14,294 nucleotides of DNA from an uncultured Bacteroidales bacterium (GCA_934678915.1 CAKUSF010000049.1:1-14294), one strand, 5' to 3'; shown: positions 7,706-14,294, counted from the stretch's first letter. The notes: generated by a model from the sequence alone, not told the origin. A program made the numbers and translations.

Positions 7706-8866
7706 ATGAGTAGAAAAATTCATGTTGCTTTGGTGGGAGGTCAGGCTATGCCCGTTTATTTGGGAATATTAGAGAGCCATGCGGATGAAGTGATTCTCCT
7801 TCATTCCAAAGAAAGCAAACCTCAGGCAGATAAGATTATGGCAGGGGTGTATAAGATGAACAACAAGAGCGGCTATTGCCAATTGACCAGTTTCCCGTCT
7901 GTGGATTATTTGGGAATCGTAGAGGCTTTAAGATCATTCTTGTCCTACTATGCTGAAGATCAGGTCGAAGTCAATCTGTCAAGTGGAACCAAGGCCTGGA
8001 CTATCGCTTTTTCAGAGTTGGCACATGATTATAGTAATCTGACATTATGCTACATAGACCAGAATTGCTTTCTTTATAACTGTACCAACAAAACTAAGCG
8101 AGAAATCACGTTGCCGTCAGGAATCGCCACAATAATGAGCTATAATAACCAAAGAGTACTGTCTAAAGTTCTCGAGTCGGATTATACGGCACAAGATTAT
8201 GATGTGTTGGAAGGCATTGAGCAAGCGCGGATGTTTAGCCAAACTGAATTCAATGAGTTGACTATACCTGTGAAGGCTAATAAGAAAAAATATGAAGAGG
8301 GTAAGAATACAGTTAAGTATGGAGATGCGGCCATAGAATGGGACAAGACAAAGGGGGATGGCAGTTATGTGAACTTAAAGATGGTTGACGGTGAGGGTGG
8401 ACAAAGAAGTACGTTCAGATTTACATCCCGACATTCGTTTAATCTTGTGATCAATTCGGGATGGTTTGAGTATAAGGTGGCCAAGTTACTTTCAGGATGG
8501 AGTAGAGCGCAGGAAATCTGGATGAATGTTGTGTTCCCATATAAACCTTATGGAAAGGACGGCATAAGGAAAAGCAAAAATGAGATAGATATCATTGTTC
8601 ACACAGGGAAAAAGTTACTGTTTGTGGAATGTAAGACAAGTGTTTTTGACAAGACTGACATAGACAAATTCGCTGCCGCAGTAAAGAATTATGGCGGTAT
8701 GGGCAGTAAAGCACTTTTTATTACTGGTGCGAAGTTATACCCAGAGGTTCACGAAAAATGCAAGACTAATTGTATACTGGCTTTCAGTTTGTATGACAAT
8801 CATAATTCTGCCGATAAGCTTTATGGTGTTTTGGAAAAAGAACTGTTCAACATCAACACTAGGTGA
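7706..8866 (+). CDS. can2: CARF-domain cOA-activated nuclease, Can2/Card1 type
   Basis: The N-terminal CARF domain begins KIHVALVGGQAMPVYLGI (4-21) and contains NLSSGTKAW (90-98), the CARF ligand-loop motif. The C-terminal domain is a PD-(D/E)XK nuclease: GWFEYKV with Glu255, NEIDIIV with Asp295, and VECKTS with Glu308 and Lys310. This matches the Can2/Card1 family (DUF1887), which binds cyclic tetra-adenylate and then nicks or degrades nucleic acids. All expected active-site residues are present, so it is predicted active. I place the start at ATG 7706 (386 aa): the CARF strand begins at once, an A/T-rich leader precedes it, and the longer frame needs a TTG at 7613. It lies 217 bp after the 65-aa gene and may have its own promoter, though no clear -7 box was found. 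The ligand is inferred from the family. Confidence 0.92.
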   Translation: MSRKIHVALVGGQAMPVYLGILESHADEVILLHSKESKPQADKIMAGVYKMNNKSGYCQLTSFPSVDYLGIVEALRSFLSYYAEDQVEVNLSSGTKAWTIAFSELAHDYSNLTLCYIDQNCFLYNCTNKTKREITLPSGIATIMSYNNQRVLSKVLESDYTAQDYDVLEGIEQARMFSQTEFNELTIPVKANKKKYEEGKNTVKYGDAAIEWDKTKGDGSYVNLKMVDGEGGQRSTFRFTSRHSFNLVINSGWFEYKVAKLLSGWSRAQEIWMNVVFPYKPYGKDGIRKSKNEIDIIVHTGKKLLFVECKTSVFDKTDIDKFAAAVKNYGGMGSKALFITGAKLYPEVHEKCKTNCILAFSLYDNHNSADKLYGVLEKELFNINTR

Positions 8867-8879
8867 CTTCCATGGAAAA

Positions 8880-8901
8880 CCCTAAGCATCGTGCTTTTGG
8901 G
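8880..8901 (-). terminator. Probable terminator of the WYL gene
   Basis: On the minus strand an imperfect hairpin pairs CCC with GGG and AGCAC/GATGCT-like arms (AAGCA against TGCTT on the plus strand, 3-nt loop, small internal loop), followed by TTTTCC. Stem plus T-run fits an intrinsic terminator for the leftward WYL gene that ends at 8978. Confidence 0.45.
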
Positions 8902-8912
8902 ATGATTACAAT

Positions 8913-8969
8913 TGTGTGGCTGTCATAAACGAAGCAAGATTGTATAATCTTCCACTTGACAGCTATGCA
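8913..8969 (+). terminator. Large inverted-repeat structure at the convergent gene junction
   Basis: TGTGTGGCTGTCA (8913-8925) can pair with TGACAGCTATGCA (8957-8969) as 13 base pairs including three G-U pairs in plus-strand RNA. Nested inside is a perfect AAGATT-GTAT-AATCTT hairpin (8936-8951). It lies between the stops of the CARF nuclease and the WYL gene and may end or protect transcripts. No T-run follows on the plus strand, so the terminator role is a guess. Confidence 0.4.
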
Positions 8970-8977
8970 GATGTGGT

Positions 8978-10084
8978 TCAATGATAACGATTAGCTATTT
9001 CCTCCACAATAAACTTCATCTCCTCTCGTACGTTTGCAGGTGACACGACTTCGATGTCTTTGCCCCAGGAGAGGAGCTTGGAATAGAGTTCGTCATTGGG
9101 ATACACGTCTATGGCGATGGTGCCAAAGCCGGTGATAGGATCGAAATCGTTCTCGATCTGTTGGGAGACGAGGGGCTTGGTGATGGCGCGTCCCCAGGAG
9201 TCGATGTCGTGTATCTTGACGATGATGTGTTCCATGTCGCTCCCATCGAGTCTTGTCACACCGACAATTGTGTTAAAATGCCCAGAGTAGTTTGCCGGGT
9301 TAGACTCTTCGTAGTGTCCCATAGGGACAGGGTCTGTCACTAACCGGTCCAAAGGGACATTGAAGTAGCGGTTCCCGTCTTCCGGGTAGAGGCCGAAAGC
9401 GAACCACCGATCGTTGTATTGCTTGAGAAGGTAAGGGTGGAAGTCATATTCATATTCCTGTCCTTTGAATGTCTTGTACTTGACGTGGAGGATTTGCCTG
9501 TTTTTGATGGCATTATAGATTGTTGGACGGAATTGACGTCCTTTCAATCTTCGATTGTCTTCATATTCAACGCACTGGACACCTTTCCCGTAGTCGGATT
9601 CCACTCGGCTCAGCACGGAGAAACGGATCTCATCGTAAGTTCTGTCGCTTAGGATGCCTTTGAGTTTTTCTATGGTTTTGACTAATCTGGAATATTCACT
9701 GTCAGTCATCCCGCAGGTGAGGTAAGGTATGATGCTGAAGTGAGGATCCCGATAGCGGAATAATTTTGTCCGGAGATCCTTTCCGTCTTCGTATTGCTTC
9801 TCTTCGGCTCCTCTCTCGACAATAAGCATATTCGGTAAGCCATTCTTCGCGAGAGTCGCTCTGAAAATAGTCAGGTCTTTCCTCAGCGTCGGACGATAAG
9901 TCCTGATCAGCGCTTCCAGTTGTTTAGGCCGGTTCTTTCGACCGTACTCTTCAGCTTTAATCTGGCGCAGATCGGGATTACTCTGGTATGCCTCCATTAT
10001 CTCGATCTGGGAAATGGGACGACCTTGTGAAAGGAGGTGATCAAGAAATCTCCATCGGAGCAGTTTATCGGATGTTTTTGACAT
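8978..10084 (-). CDS. WYL-domain transcriptional regulator
   Basis: A 368-aa cytoplasmic regulator in the usual three parts. An N-terminal helical DNA-binding region covers about 1-75 (KLLRWRFLDHLLSQGRPIS, then a helix around LRKDLTIF at 67-74). A WYL ligand-sensing domain covers about 185-250, with AIKNRQILHVKYKTFKGQEY (192-211), the WFAFGLY strand (227-233) and YFNVPLDRLV (240-249). A WCX-type C terminus includes WGRAITKP (297-304), IAIDVYPNDEL (323-333) and the SWGKDIEVVSP end (339-349). WYL proteins often accompany CRISPR-Cas and other defence loci and repress or activate them on sensing a nucleic-acid-like ligand. It is convergent with the CARF nuclease and divergent from the cassette at 10273, so it could control either. 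The ligand and targets are unknown. Confidence 0.88.
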   Translation of the reverse strand: MSKTSDKLLRWRFLDHLLSQGRPISQIEIMEAYQSNPDLRQIKAEEYGRKNRPKQLEALIRTYRPTLRKDLTIFRATLAKNGLPNMLIVERGAEEKQYEDGKDLRTKLFRYRDPHFSIIPYLTCGMTDSEYSRLVKTIEKLKGILSDRTYDEIRFSVLSRVESDYGKGVQCVEYEDNRRLKGRQFRPTIYNAIKNRQILHVKYKTFKGQEYEYDFHPYLLKQYNDRWFAFGLYPEDGNRYFNVPLDRLVTDPVPMGHYEESNPANYSGHFNTIVGVTRLDGSDMEHIIVKIHDIDSWGRAITKPLVSQQIENDFDPITGFGTIAIDVYPNDELYSKLLSWGKDIEVVSPANVREEMKFIVEEIANRYH

Positions 10085-10103
10085 GTTTGATCAGCAATTT
10101 AGA

Positions 10104-10111
10104 CAAAGGTA
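10104..10111 (-). promoter_or_regulatory. Bacteroides-type -7 box upstream of the WYL gene
   Basis: CAAAGGTA on the plus strand reads TACCTTTG on the minus strand, a perfect TAnnTTTG match 20 nt upstream of the WYL ATG. No TTTG -33 element is found at the usual 19-21 bp distance, so the promoter is probably weak or activator-dependent, if real. Confidence 0.45.
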
Positions 10112-10155
10112 AACAATTTGGATGAATGTTGGAGTGGCTAAAAACGGAAATAACC

Positions 10156-10170
10156 ATTCTAAGTAAGAAT
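10156..10170. promoter_or_regulatory. Small inverted repeat in the divergent intergenic region (possible operator)
   Basis: ATTCT (10156-10160) and AGAAT (10166-10170) form a short palindrome with a 5-bp centre in A/T-rich DNA between the two divergent promoter boxes. Its position would suit a regulator site, but five-base arms in A/T-rich DNA arise easily by chance. Confidence 0.2.
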
Positions 10171-10212
10171 ATGCATAAAAATAGTGAGAAAAATTTAGTT
10201 CTTAATATCCAT

Positions 10213-10244
10213 ATTGTGCGATTGGCCGGGATGCGGTAATTTTG
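10213..10244 (+). promoter_or_regulatory. Bacteroides-type promoter for the three-gene cassette
   Basis: The -7 box TAATTTTG (10237-10244) matches TAnnTTTG exactly. A near-consensus -33 box ATTG (10213-10216) lies 20 bp upstream, within the usual spacing. Transcription would start near 10250, giving a 5' leader of roughly 20-25 nt before the ATG at 10273. Confidence 0.65.
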
Positions 10245-10272
10245 CAACCGAAATTTAAAAACTCAATAAACT

Positions 10273-10821
10273 ATGATACTTGAAAAGACTACTCAAAATA
10301 GCATTCCGACAACTGAGGCCTTCAAGATGATCTTTCCGGAGTTCGGGACCAAGGCTGCCGATGTTCCCTACTTCGACTCTGACAAGCACATGTACATCGT
10401 GGATCAGCATGTCTCCAACAATGGTCACCGTCAGATTACGTACGTGGCGATAGGTGGCAGCCTTTTGGTGGAGCACACAGAGGGATTGTATCATTCCTTC
10501 ACGTTCATGAACAAGCTTCGTCTGATGATTCCGAACGGTGACGAGCTGAAGGTCATCCGGACGTTTGACTGGCCAGAGAAGTCATACTTCAACTTGCCTG
10601 CATTGTTGGACAAGATTAAAGAGGCCGCGGTCGAATATGCGAAAGACAACATCTCGGCAGTAGGTGGTGTGAAGACTGAAGAGCTTATCTCATCTGTAAA
10701 GAAGATGGTGGATATCATTTTCTCGCAGGATGTTGACTCTCACCTAAAGGGTAACGCTACTGTGATTCTGAAGGCATACTGCCGACAGATGAAATGCTGC
10801 AAAGACTATCTGTACATCTAA
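10273..10821 (+). CDS. Unrecognised 182-aa protein, first gene of the helicase cassette
   Basis: I do not recognise this protein. It is soluble in appearance, with no signal peptide or membrane helix. The first half (about 15-105) looks like a mixed alpha/beta domain with strands such as MYIVDQHVS (40-48) and ITYVAIGGSLLVEH (55-68). The second half (about 108-180) is mainly helical and ends in a cysteine-rich tail, AYCRQMKCCKDYLYI, that could bind metal or form contacts. The start ATG follows AATAAACT, a Bacteroidetes-style A-rich leader, and the promoter at 10213-10244 lies just upstream. The gene after it starts 35 nt later on the same strand. Its function probably links to the Pif1-like helicase two genes on. 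Confidence 0.75.
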   Translation: MILEKTTQNSIPTTEAFKMIFPEFGTKAADVPYFDSDKHMYIVDQHVSNNGHRQITYVAIGGSLLVEHTEGLYHSFTFMNKLRLMIPNGDELKVIRTFDWPEKSYFNLPALLDKIKEAAVEYAKDNISAVGGVKTEELISSVKKMVDIIFSQDVDSHLKGNATVILKAYCRQMKCCKDYLYI

Positions 10822-10856
10822 ACACTTGAAATACAATAGACCATTAACAAATCTAA

Positions 10857-11321
10857 ATGAATATGAACATGAATAATAACTCACTTATAGCCGCTGTTAA
10901 GTCAGCGCTCCCGACGCTTGGAAACAACATAACCTACAACCAGATTGCTAAAATGTTCCTGACCCCAGGTTACACGTCGGCTGCCGGGAACACCTATCAG
11001 GAAGGTCTAAGGCTGTCCAAATACCTTGCCGTCAACTTCAGCATTGGACATGGCTATTACTACACCTTTCTGAATGGCATACGTCTCTACATATGGGATG
11101 GGCAGAAGCCAAAACTGGTGAAAGAGCGTTTTTTCAATAGCTATGTCTGGAGTGAGGATGCGGCCAGATCCGAGACGGCTAAAATGCTGAAGGAGTATCT
11201 TGCAAGTACTTGCAGACTGCTCGGATTAGGTAATCCGACCGACTCCGAGTTGGCTAGGCTCTCCGAGACCTTGGTTGGTGAGACATCCAGGACAACGCAA
11301 CTCATAGGCTGCGGACATTAG
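10857..11321 (+). CDS. Unrecognised 154-aa protein, second gene of the helicase cassette
   Basis: Not recognised. Three in-frame ATGs open the ORF (MNMNMN, at 10857, 10863 and 10869), so the exact start is uncertain by up to four codons. Residues about 9-60 suggest a helical domain, with ITYNQIAKMFLTPGY (25-39) looking like a recognition or cap helix-turn-helix. An aromatic stretch GHGYYYTFLNGIRLYIW (64-80) follows, then helices at about 96-145. A DNA-binding role is possible but not demonstrated. Gaps are 35 nt to the gene before and 51 nt to the helicase. The three genes share strand and A-rich leaders, so they likely form one transcript. Confidence 0.72.
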   Translation: MNMNMNNNSLIAAVKSALPTLGNNITYNQIAKMFLTPGYTSAAGNTYQEGLRLSKYLAVNFSIGHGYYYTFLNGIRLYIWDGQKPKLVKERFFNSYVWSEDAARSETAKMLKEYLASTCRLLGLGNPTDSELARLSETLVGETSRTTQLIGCGH

Positions 11322-11354
11322 AAGCCACACATGCCTTTAACAATCGTAAACCTT

Positions 11355-11404
11355 AATAAACTATGAATATCTATGAACTCAAACAACACCAATCCAACTA
11401 TTGA
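11355..11404 (+). other. Tandem ATG duplication and 13-codon upstream ORF at the helicase start
   Basis: CTATGAATAT is followed by CTATGAACTC (11361-11380), a near-perfect 10-bp duplication that yields two ATGs, at 11363 and 11373, in different frames. The first opens a 13-codon ORF ending at TGA 11402-11404; the second starts the helicase. The leader AATAAACTATGA at 11355-11366 is identical to that at 10265-10276 before the 182-aa gene, but here it serves the first ATG, not the helicase ATG. Confidence 0.6.
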
Positions 11405-13442
11405 TACAAGCAACCGCGAAATGTGCTACGCCTACGACTTGATCGCTAAGACCAACAAAAGTTTCTTTCTGACAGGAAGGGCTGGCACCGGCAAGACCAC
11501 ATTCCTCAAGAATGTGCAGGAAGTCGTAAACAAGAACTTCATAGTGCTTGCTCCTTCCGGTGTGGCTGCGATTCATGCCGGAGGGCAGACGATCCACTCA
11601 TTCTTTGGATTGGACCTTGGTGTGCAGGGGCCACGCAGCTACGGAAGTATGAATTCCGACAAAATCGCGCTGGTTCAGAACGTTGACACCATAATAATTG
11701 ATGAGGTGTCAATGGTCCGTTGTGACATAATGGATGCGGTAGACAGGATGCTTAGACGCTGCCGTCATTCTTGCCTTCCGTTTGGCGGGATCCAGATGGT
11801 GCTTGTCGGAGACATCTTCCAATTGCCACCAGTCATAAAAAAAGAAGACTCCATGACACTGCGCCGCATCTACGGTTCTGACTGCACGTTCTTTTATAAA
11901 GCGTGGTGTATCGAAAACAACCCGTTGCCGAAGATTGAGTTTCAGAAGATCTACCGGCAGAACGACTTGCGTTTCATCGAAATTCTGGACCACTTCCGGA
12001 CAGGAAAAGTCAGCCTGAATGATCTGGAGGAGATTAACTCGCATGCCGTATCCGATGATTCAGGAAAAGATTCCGACGGGATGAGAATCACATTGACGTC
12101 ATACCGCAAGGATGCGAATGTCATAAACGACACGCATCTTAGTGAGATTGATAAGGAAGAGTTCTCTTTCAAGGCAATCTACGACGGAAAGGCCGAAAGG
12201 CTTCGTGACGTTGTGGAGGACAACCTTATCCTCAAGGAAGGTGCGCAAGTGATGTTTCTCCGCAACGATGATCTCGGACGATGGGCAAACGGGACAATAG
12301 CCAAAGTCTCTGCCGTTGATGAAAACAGCATCGCGGTCACTCTTGAAAACGGATCGGAAGAGATTGTCGGGCGTGAGACATGGGAGGCTTATGAATACGA
12401 GTACGACGAGAAGGCCAAAGTCTGCACGAAGAAGGTGGTTGGCCAGGTCACACAATTTCCTCTTCGTCTTGCCTGGGCGATCACGATCCACAAGAGTCAG
12501 TCTCTGACGTTTGACAAAGTCGCCATAGATTTCGGAAGTGGAGCGTTCTCCTGCGGTCAGGCGTACGTTGCTCTGAGCCGTTGCCGATCGTTGGAAGGAC
12601 TGCAACTCGTTCGTAAGATAGGCTTCAACTCCGTCAAGGTGTCACACGATGCGCTTGTGTTCGCATCGACTTACAATGATGAGAATGTCATCTCGTCTGA
12701 ACTTGCCATCGGTGAGGCGGTCAATGAATATGAACGAACGGGAGACTATGACGGAGCTGCCACAAGATTGTTTGCGATGTGTGATGCAGAAGCACACAGC
12801 GGCAATGTGTTCTATGCCTACGACCTCATGAACAGGGCGATGTCATATTTGGCCGATGACACTTGTCTGTTTGGACAGGACTGGCAGGCCATACCGAATG
12901 ATAGCAAAGAAAGTGTCTTGCTGAATGCGGCTGGCCTGTTATATTCGGGGAGGACTGATGAAGCCATAAGATTGCTTCTCTCAACTGTTTCGGCTTCGGA
13001 CAGCAATTTCAACGGTATTTACTTATTGGCAAGAGCGCTTGAACAAAAGGAAGATTGGGAAACGGTCGAAACGCTTTACAATCAGATGATTGAGCTTTAT
13101 CGTGCCACTATCGACAATGGACTTGATTCGGCTTCTTTCCGCAAGTTCAAGTACCGTCTTGCGGTGCTCAACGAATCCCACTACGGTGATCCGGGAGTTG
13201 ATATCATCCAGAGATTGATTGCGGAGAATCCGTTTTACGACAGGTATCACGCAGACCTGCGTTGGATGCTCCGAAAGCATCGCTCTGAGTTAAGGCCAGT
13301 AGTGGAAGAGTCAAACTCGCTTTTGTCAGCACTGATGGACGAGAATGTCTCAGAGAAGGAGTTCCTTTCTTCCGTCAGAAAGGAACGCCTGAGCAAATCT
13401 CAGACATGGAAATCCTACCGGCAATATATCAGCCATTTATAA
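11373..13442 (+). CDS. Pif1/RecD2-like SF1 DNA helicase with helical repeat C terminus
   Basis: A 5'-3' type SF1B helicase of 689 aa. Motif I is GRAGTGKT (35-42), motif II IIIDEVSM (107-114), motif III GDIFQLPPV (146-154), motif IV around QKIYRQ (191-196), motif V TIHKSQSLTFDKV (371-383), and motif VI AYVALSRCRS (397-406). All are intact, so ATP-driven DNA or RNA-DNA unwinding is expected. Residues about 440-640 form helical pairs resembling TPR units (for example LLYSGRTDEAIRLLLS, 522-537, and LARALEQKEDWETVETLYNQ, 552-571), suggesting partner binding. The ATG at 11373 is the first in frame; a TGA in this frame sits at 11364-11366. Such helicase-TPR proteins are common in Bacteroidetes chromosomes and may serve repair or replication, so a defence role is only a possibility raised by the CRISPR neighbourhood. 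Confidence 0.93.
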   Translation: MNSNNTNPTIDTSNREMCYAYDLIAKTNKSFFLTGRAGTGKTTFLKNVQEVVNKNFIVLAPSGVAAIHAGGQTIHSFFGLDLGVQGPRSYGSMNSDKIALVQNVDTIIIDEVSMVRCDIMDAVDRMLRRCRHSCLPFGGIQMVLVGDIFQLPPVIKKEDSMTLRRIYGSDCTFFYKAWCIENNPLPKIEFQKIYRQNDLRFIEILDHFRTGKVSLNDLEEINSHAVSDDSGKDSDGMRITLTSYRKDANVINDTHLSEIDKEEFSFKAIYDGKAERLRDVVEDNLILKEGAQVMFLRNDDLGRWANGTIAKVSAVDENSIAVTLENGSEEIVGRETWEAYEYEYDEKAKVCTKKVVGQVTQFPLRLAWAITIHKSQSLTFDKVAIDFGSGAFSCGQAYVALSRCRSLEGLQLVRKIGFNSVKVSHDALVFASTYNDENVISSELAIGEAVNEYERTGDYDGAATRLFAMCDAEAHSGNVFYAYDLMNRAMSYLADDTCLFGQDWQAIPNDSKESVLLNAAGLLYSGRTDEAIRLLLSTVSASDSNFNGIYLLARALEQKEDWETVETLYNQMIELYRATIDNGLDSASFRKFKYRLAVLNESHYGDPGVDIIQRLIAENPFYDRYHADLRWMLRKHRSELRPVVEESNSLLSALMDENVSEKEFLSSVRKERLSKSQTWKSYRQYISHL

Positions 13443-13531
13443 GCGCCCCTTAATGGAGATCTTCCGGCAGGGAACCGGGTGTTTGGAAAATGTTGGTTTT
13501 CGTTCCGAGGATCGTCGATGAGAATCAGCGT

Positions 13532-13880
13532 CTATTCAAGAATTTTCCATTGGCCTCCGTATGTCTGCGGTCCTATGCGGACAATTCTGCCCATTCTATT
13601 TAATCGTGAGATATTCTTTTTTTATCGTATCAGGTGATTTCGATAGAATCTTCGTCAACTGTTCGCGGGTGATTTCTGGATTTTTTCTTATTTGCTCCAG
13701 AACAGCCTCGATCGTAGTTTGGGTACTAGTTTGGGTACCCTTATATGAAGGCCTCTTGAAACAAACAGTCACGAATCCTTTCCCATCCGTATATGTTGGC
13801 TCTTCCACGCCTGCCTCTCGGCAGCTGTCTGCTATCCTGCGAATGCCCGATGGTTGTTGAAAAAAGGAAACTGCGCTCAC
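13532..13880 (-). pseudogene. Frameshifted C-terminal remnant of an AlbA/RecG-like (COG2865-type) ATP-binding protein
   Basis: The minus-strand frame 13880-13596 encodes PSGIRRIADSCREAGVEEP, then GKGFVTVCFKRP, then a GTQTSTQTT linker and a winged-helix start (ITREQLTKIL, SPDTIKKEY). This is the end of the HATPase_c_4 domain plus C-terminal HTH of the AlbA_2/RecG-like family. The frame stops at TAG 13596-13598. Shifting one base gives NRMGRIVRIGPQTYGGQWK then ILE and a TAG at 13532-13534, exactly the family's usual ending, so a 1-nt frameshift has split the gene. Upstream, the frame meets TAA at 13890-13892 and the AlbA_2 and most of the ATPase domain (some 350 aa) are missing. GTG at 13880 is only the first possible codon. 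I call it a decayed gene; a sequencing error at the frameshift would not restore the missing front. Confidence 0.75.
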
Positions 13881-13936
13881 TGTTATTCCTTATGTTGCAT
13901 TGTCGAAAGGATAAGTGGCTTTAATCCTTAGCGAGA

Positions 13937-13990
13937 GTTTCCTGAATTTTAGGAAATAATCGGCTAAACGTTTCCTGAATTTTAGGAAAT
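13937..13990. repeat. Pair of 19-bp palindromes 33 bp apart (operator-like)
   Basis: TTTCCTGAATTTTAGGAAA occurs at 13938-13956 and again at 13971-13989; the flanking G and T are also shared. Each copy is a palindrome with 9-bp arms, one G/T mismatch and a central T. The 33-bp period is close to three helical turns, so a dimeric regulator could bind both on one face. The pair sits just upstream, on the minus strand, of the decayed AlbA/RecG-like gene and may be its old operator. Confidence 0.7.
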
Positions 13991-14080
13991 GGCTATATTC
14001 GTTGAAAAAGAATCGCTATGTAGCTGCAAACATTTCAATCACTGAAAGCGTTGGAGAACATAGTTTTTCACAATATTAAT

Positions 14081-14194
14081 TCAACCTTGGGAGAAGAAGA
14101 TCAGATATTTTTCTTCAGTGAAGAGGCTGAGTGCGATTTCGTTGTTGTCCGTTCCGGCAATGTCGCAGAACTGGTTCAGGTCTGCTGGCCTCAT
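14081..14194 (-). CDS. Small ORF of 37 codons, unrecognised
   Basis: The minus-strand frame begins ATG at 14194, preceded by AAGG 1 nt upstream, and reads MRPADLNQFCDIAGTD, then NNEIALSLFTEEKYLIFFSQG to TGA at 14081-14083. The composition looks coding and amphipathic. It starts 9 nt after the stop of the ORF to its right, so the two may be in one transcript, or it may be the frameshifted end of that gene. No family is recognised. Confidence 0.35.
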   Translation of the reverse strand: MRPADLNQFCDIAGTDNNEIALSLFTEEKYLIFFSQG

Positions 14195-14203
14195 CCTTGA
14201 GGA

Positions 14204-14293
14204 TTAGATGCTGTGCATCACTTTCCAGTCCAAGGTGTTCACGCCTTCTTTCACGGAAAAGCTCATGCCTACCTTCACGACTTCCTTTCCCTT
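14204..14293 (-). CDS. C-terminal end of a minus-strand gene running off the right edge
   Basis: The last 29 codons of an open frame are visible, ending KEGVNTLDWKVMHSI and TAA at 14204-14206. The frame enters from beyond the window. The fragment is too short for a family assignment; it looks like an alternating-strand segment (EVVKVGMSFSV). It supports the idea that minus-strand genes resume at the right boundary. Confidence 0.35.
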   Translation of the reverse strand, partial: KGKEVVKVGMSFSVKEGVNTLDWKVMHSI

Positions 14294-14294
14294 C

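Noticed and set aside
12099..12605. 168-aa minus-strand ORF
   Set aside because: Lies wholly inside the helicase gene with no recognisable motif; a shadow of strong coding on the other strand.
13561..13860. 99-aa plus-strand ORF
   Set aside because: Overlaps the minus-strand AlbA/RecG-like remnant, which has clear homology features; the plus frame looks like its complement.
13937..13990. Possible minimal CRISPR array (two copies of a 21-bp repeat)
   Set aside because: Only two copies, a 12-bp spacer, and the unit is a near-perfect palindrome; this fits operators far better than repeats and spacers.

Overview
The window looks like a piece of a Bacteroidetes genome, probably order Bacteroidales. 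The clues are a perfect Bacteroides-type -7 promoter box (TAnnTTTG), A-rich translation starts without Shine-Dalgarno sites in the right half, a Pif1-like helicase with a long helical tail, and close resemblance of several proteins to Bacteroidales accessory genes. This is recognition by eye; no search was run.

Region 1 (1-8866, + strand) is most of a type III CRISPR-Cas operon, best read as subtype III-D. In order it holds the C-terminal part of Cas10 with an intact GGDD cyclase motif, a small Cas7 (Csm3-like), a Csx10/Cas5-like protein with a helical C-terminal extension, a double Cas7 (two RAMP domains in one chain), a small protein in the position of Csx19 (possibly the TIGR04423 family), a large RAMP of the TIGR03986 type with its own helical tail, and a 65-residue unknown. 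These genes overlap or nearly touch, and two of them start from strong GGAGG sites buried in the gene before. After a 217-bp gap comes a Can2/Card1-type CARF nuclease. The expected circuit is target RNA binding, then cyclic oligoadenylate made by Cas10, then activation of the CARF nuclease. No cas1, cas2, cas6 or CRISPR array is visible; the operon continues left of the window.

Region 2 (8867-10272) has a convergent junction with hairpins, then a minus-strand WYL-domain regulator, then a 188-bp divergent intergenic region with promoter-like boxes for both directions.

Region 3 (10273-13442, + strand) is a compact three-gene cassette behind a good Bacteroides promoter: two unrecognised proteins (182 and 154 aa) and a 689-aa Pif1/RecD2-like SF1 helicase. 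Its function is unknown. The helicase start has an odd 10-bp duplication that creates an out-of-frame upstream ATG.

Region 4 (13443-14294) is mostly non-coding or decayed. It holds a frameshifted C-terminal remnant of an AlbA/RecG-like (COG2865-type) ATP-binding protein on the minus strand, two 19-bp near-perfect palindromes 33 bp apart just upstream of that remnant, and at the right edge a 37-codon ORF plus the tail of another minus-strand gene. Nothing else is seen in 13443-13531 or 13991-14080.
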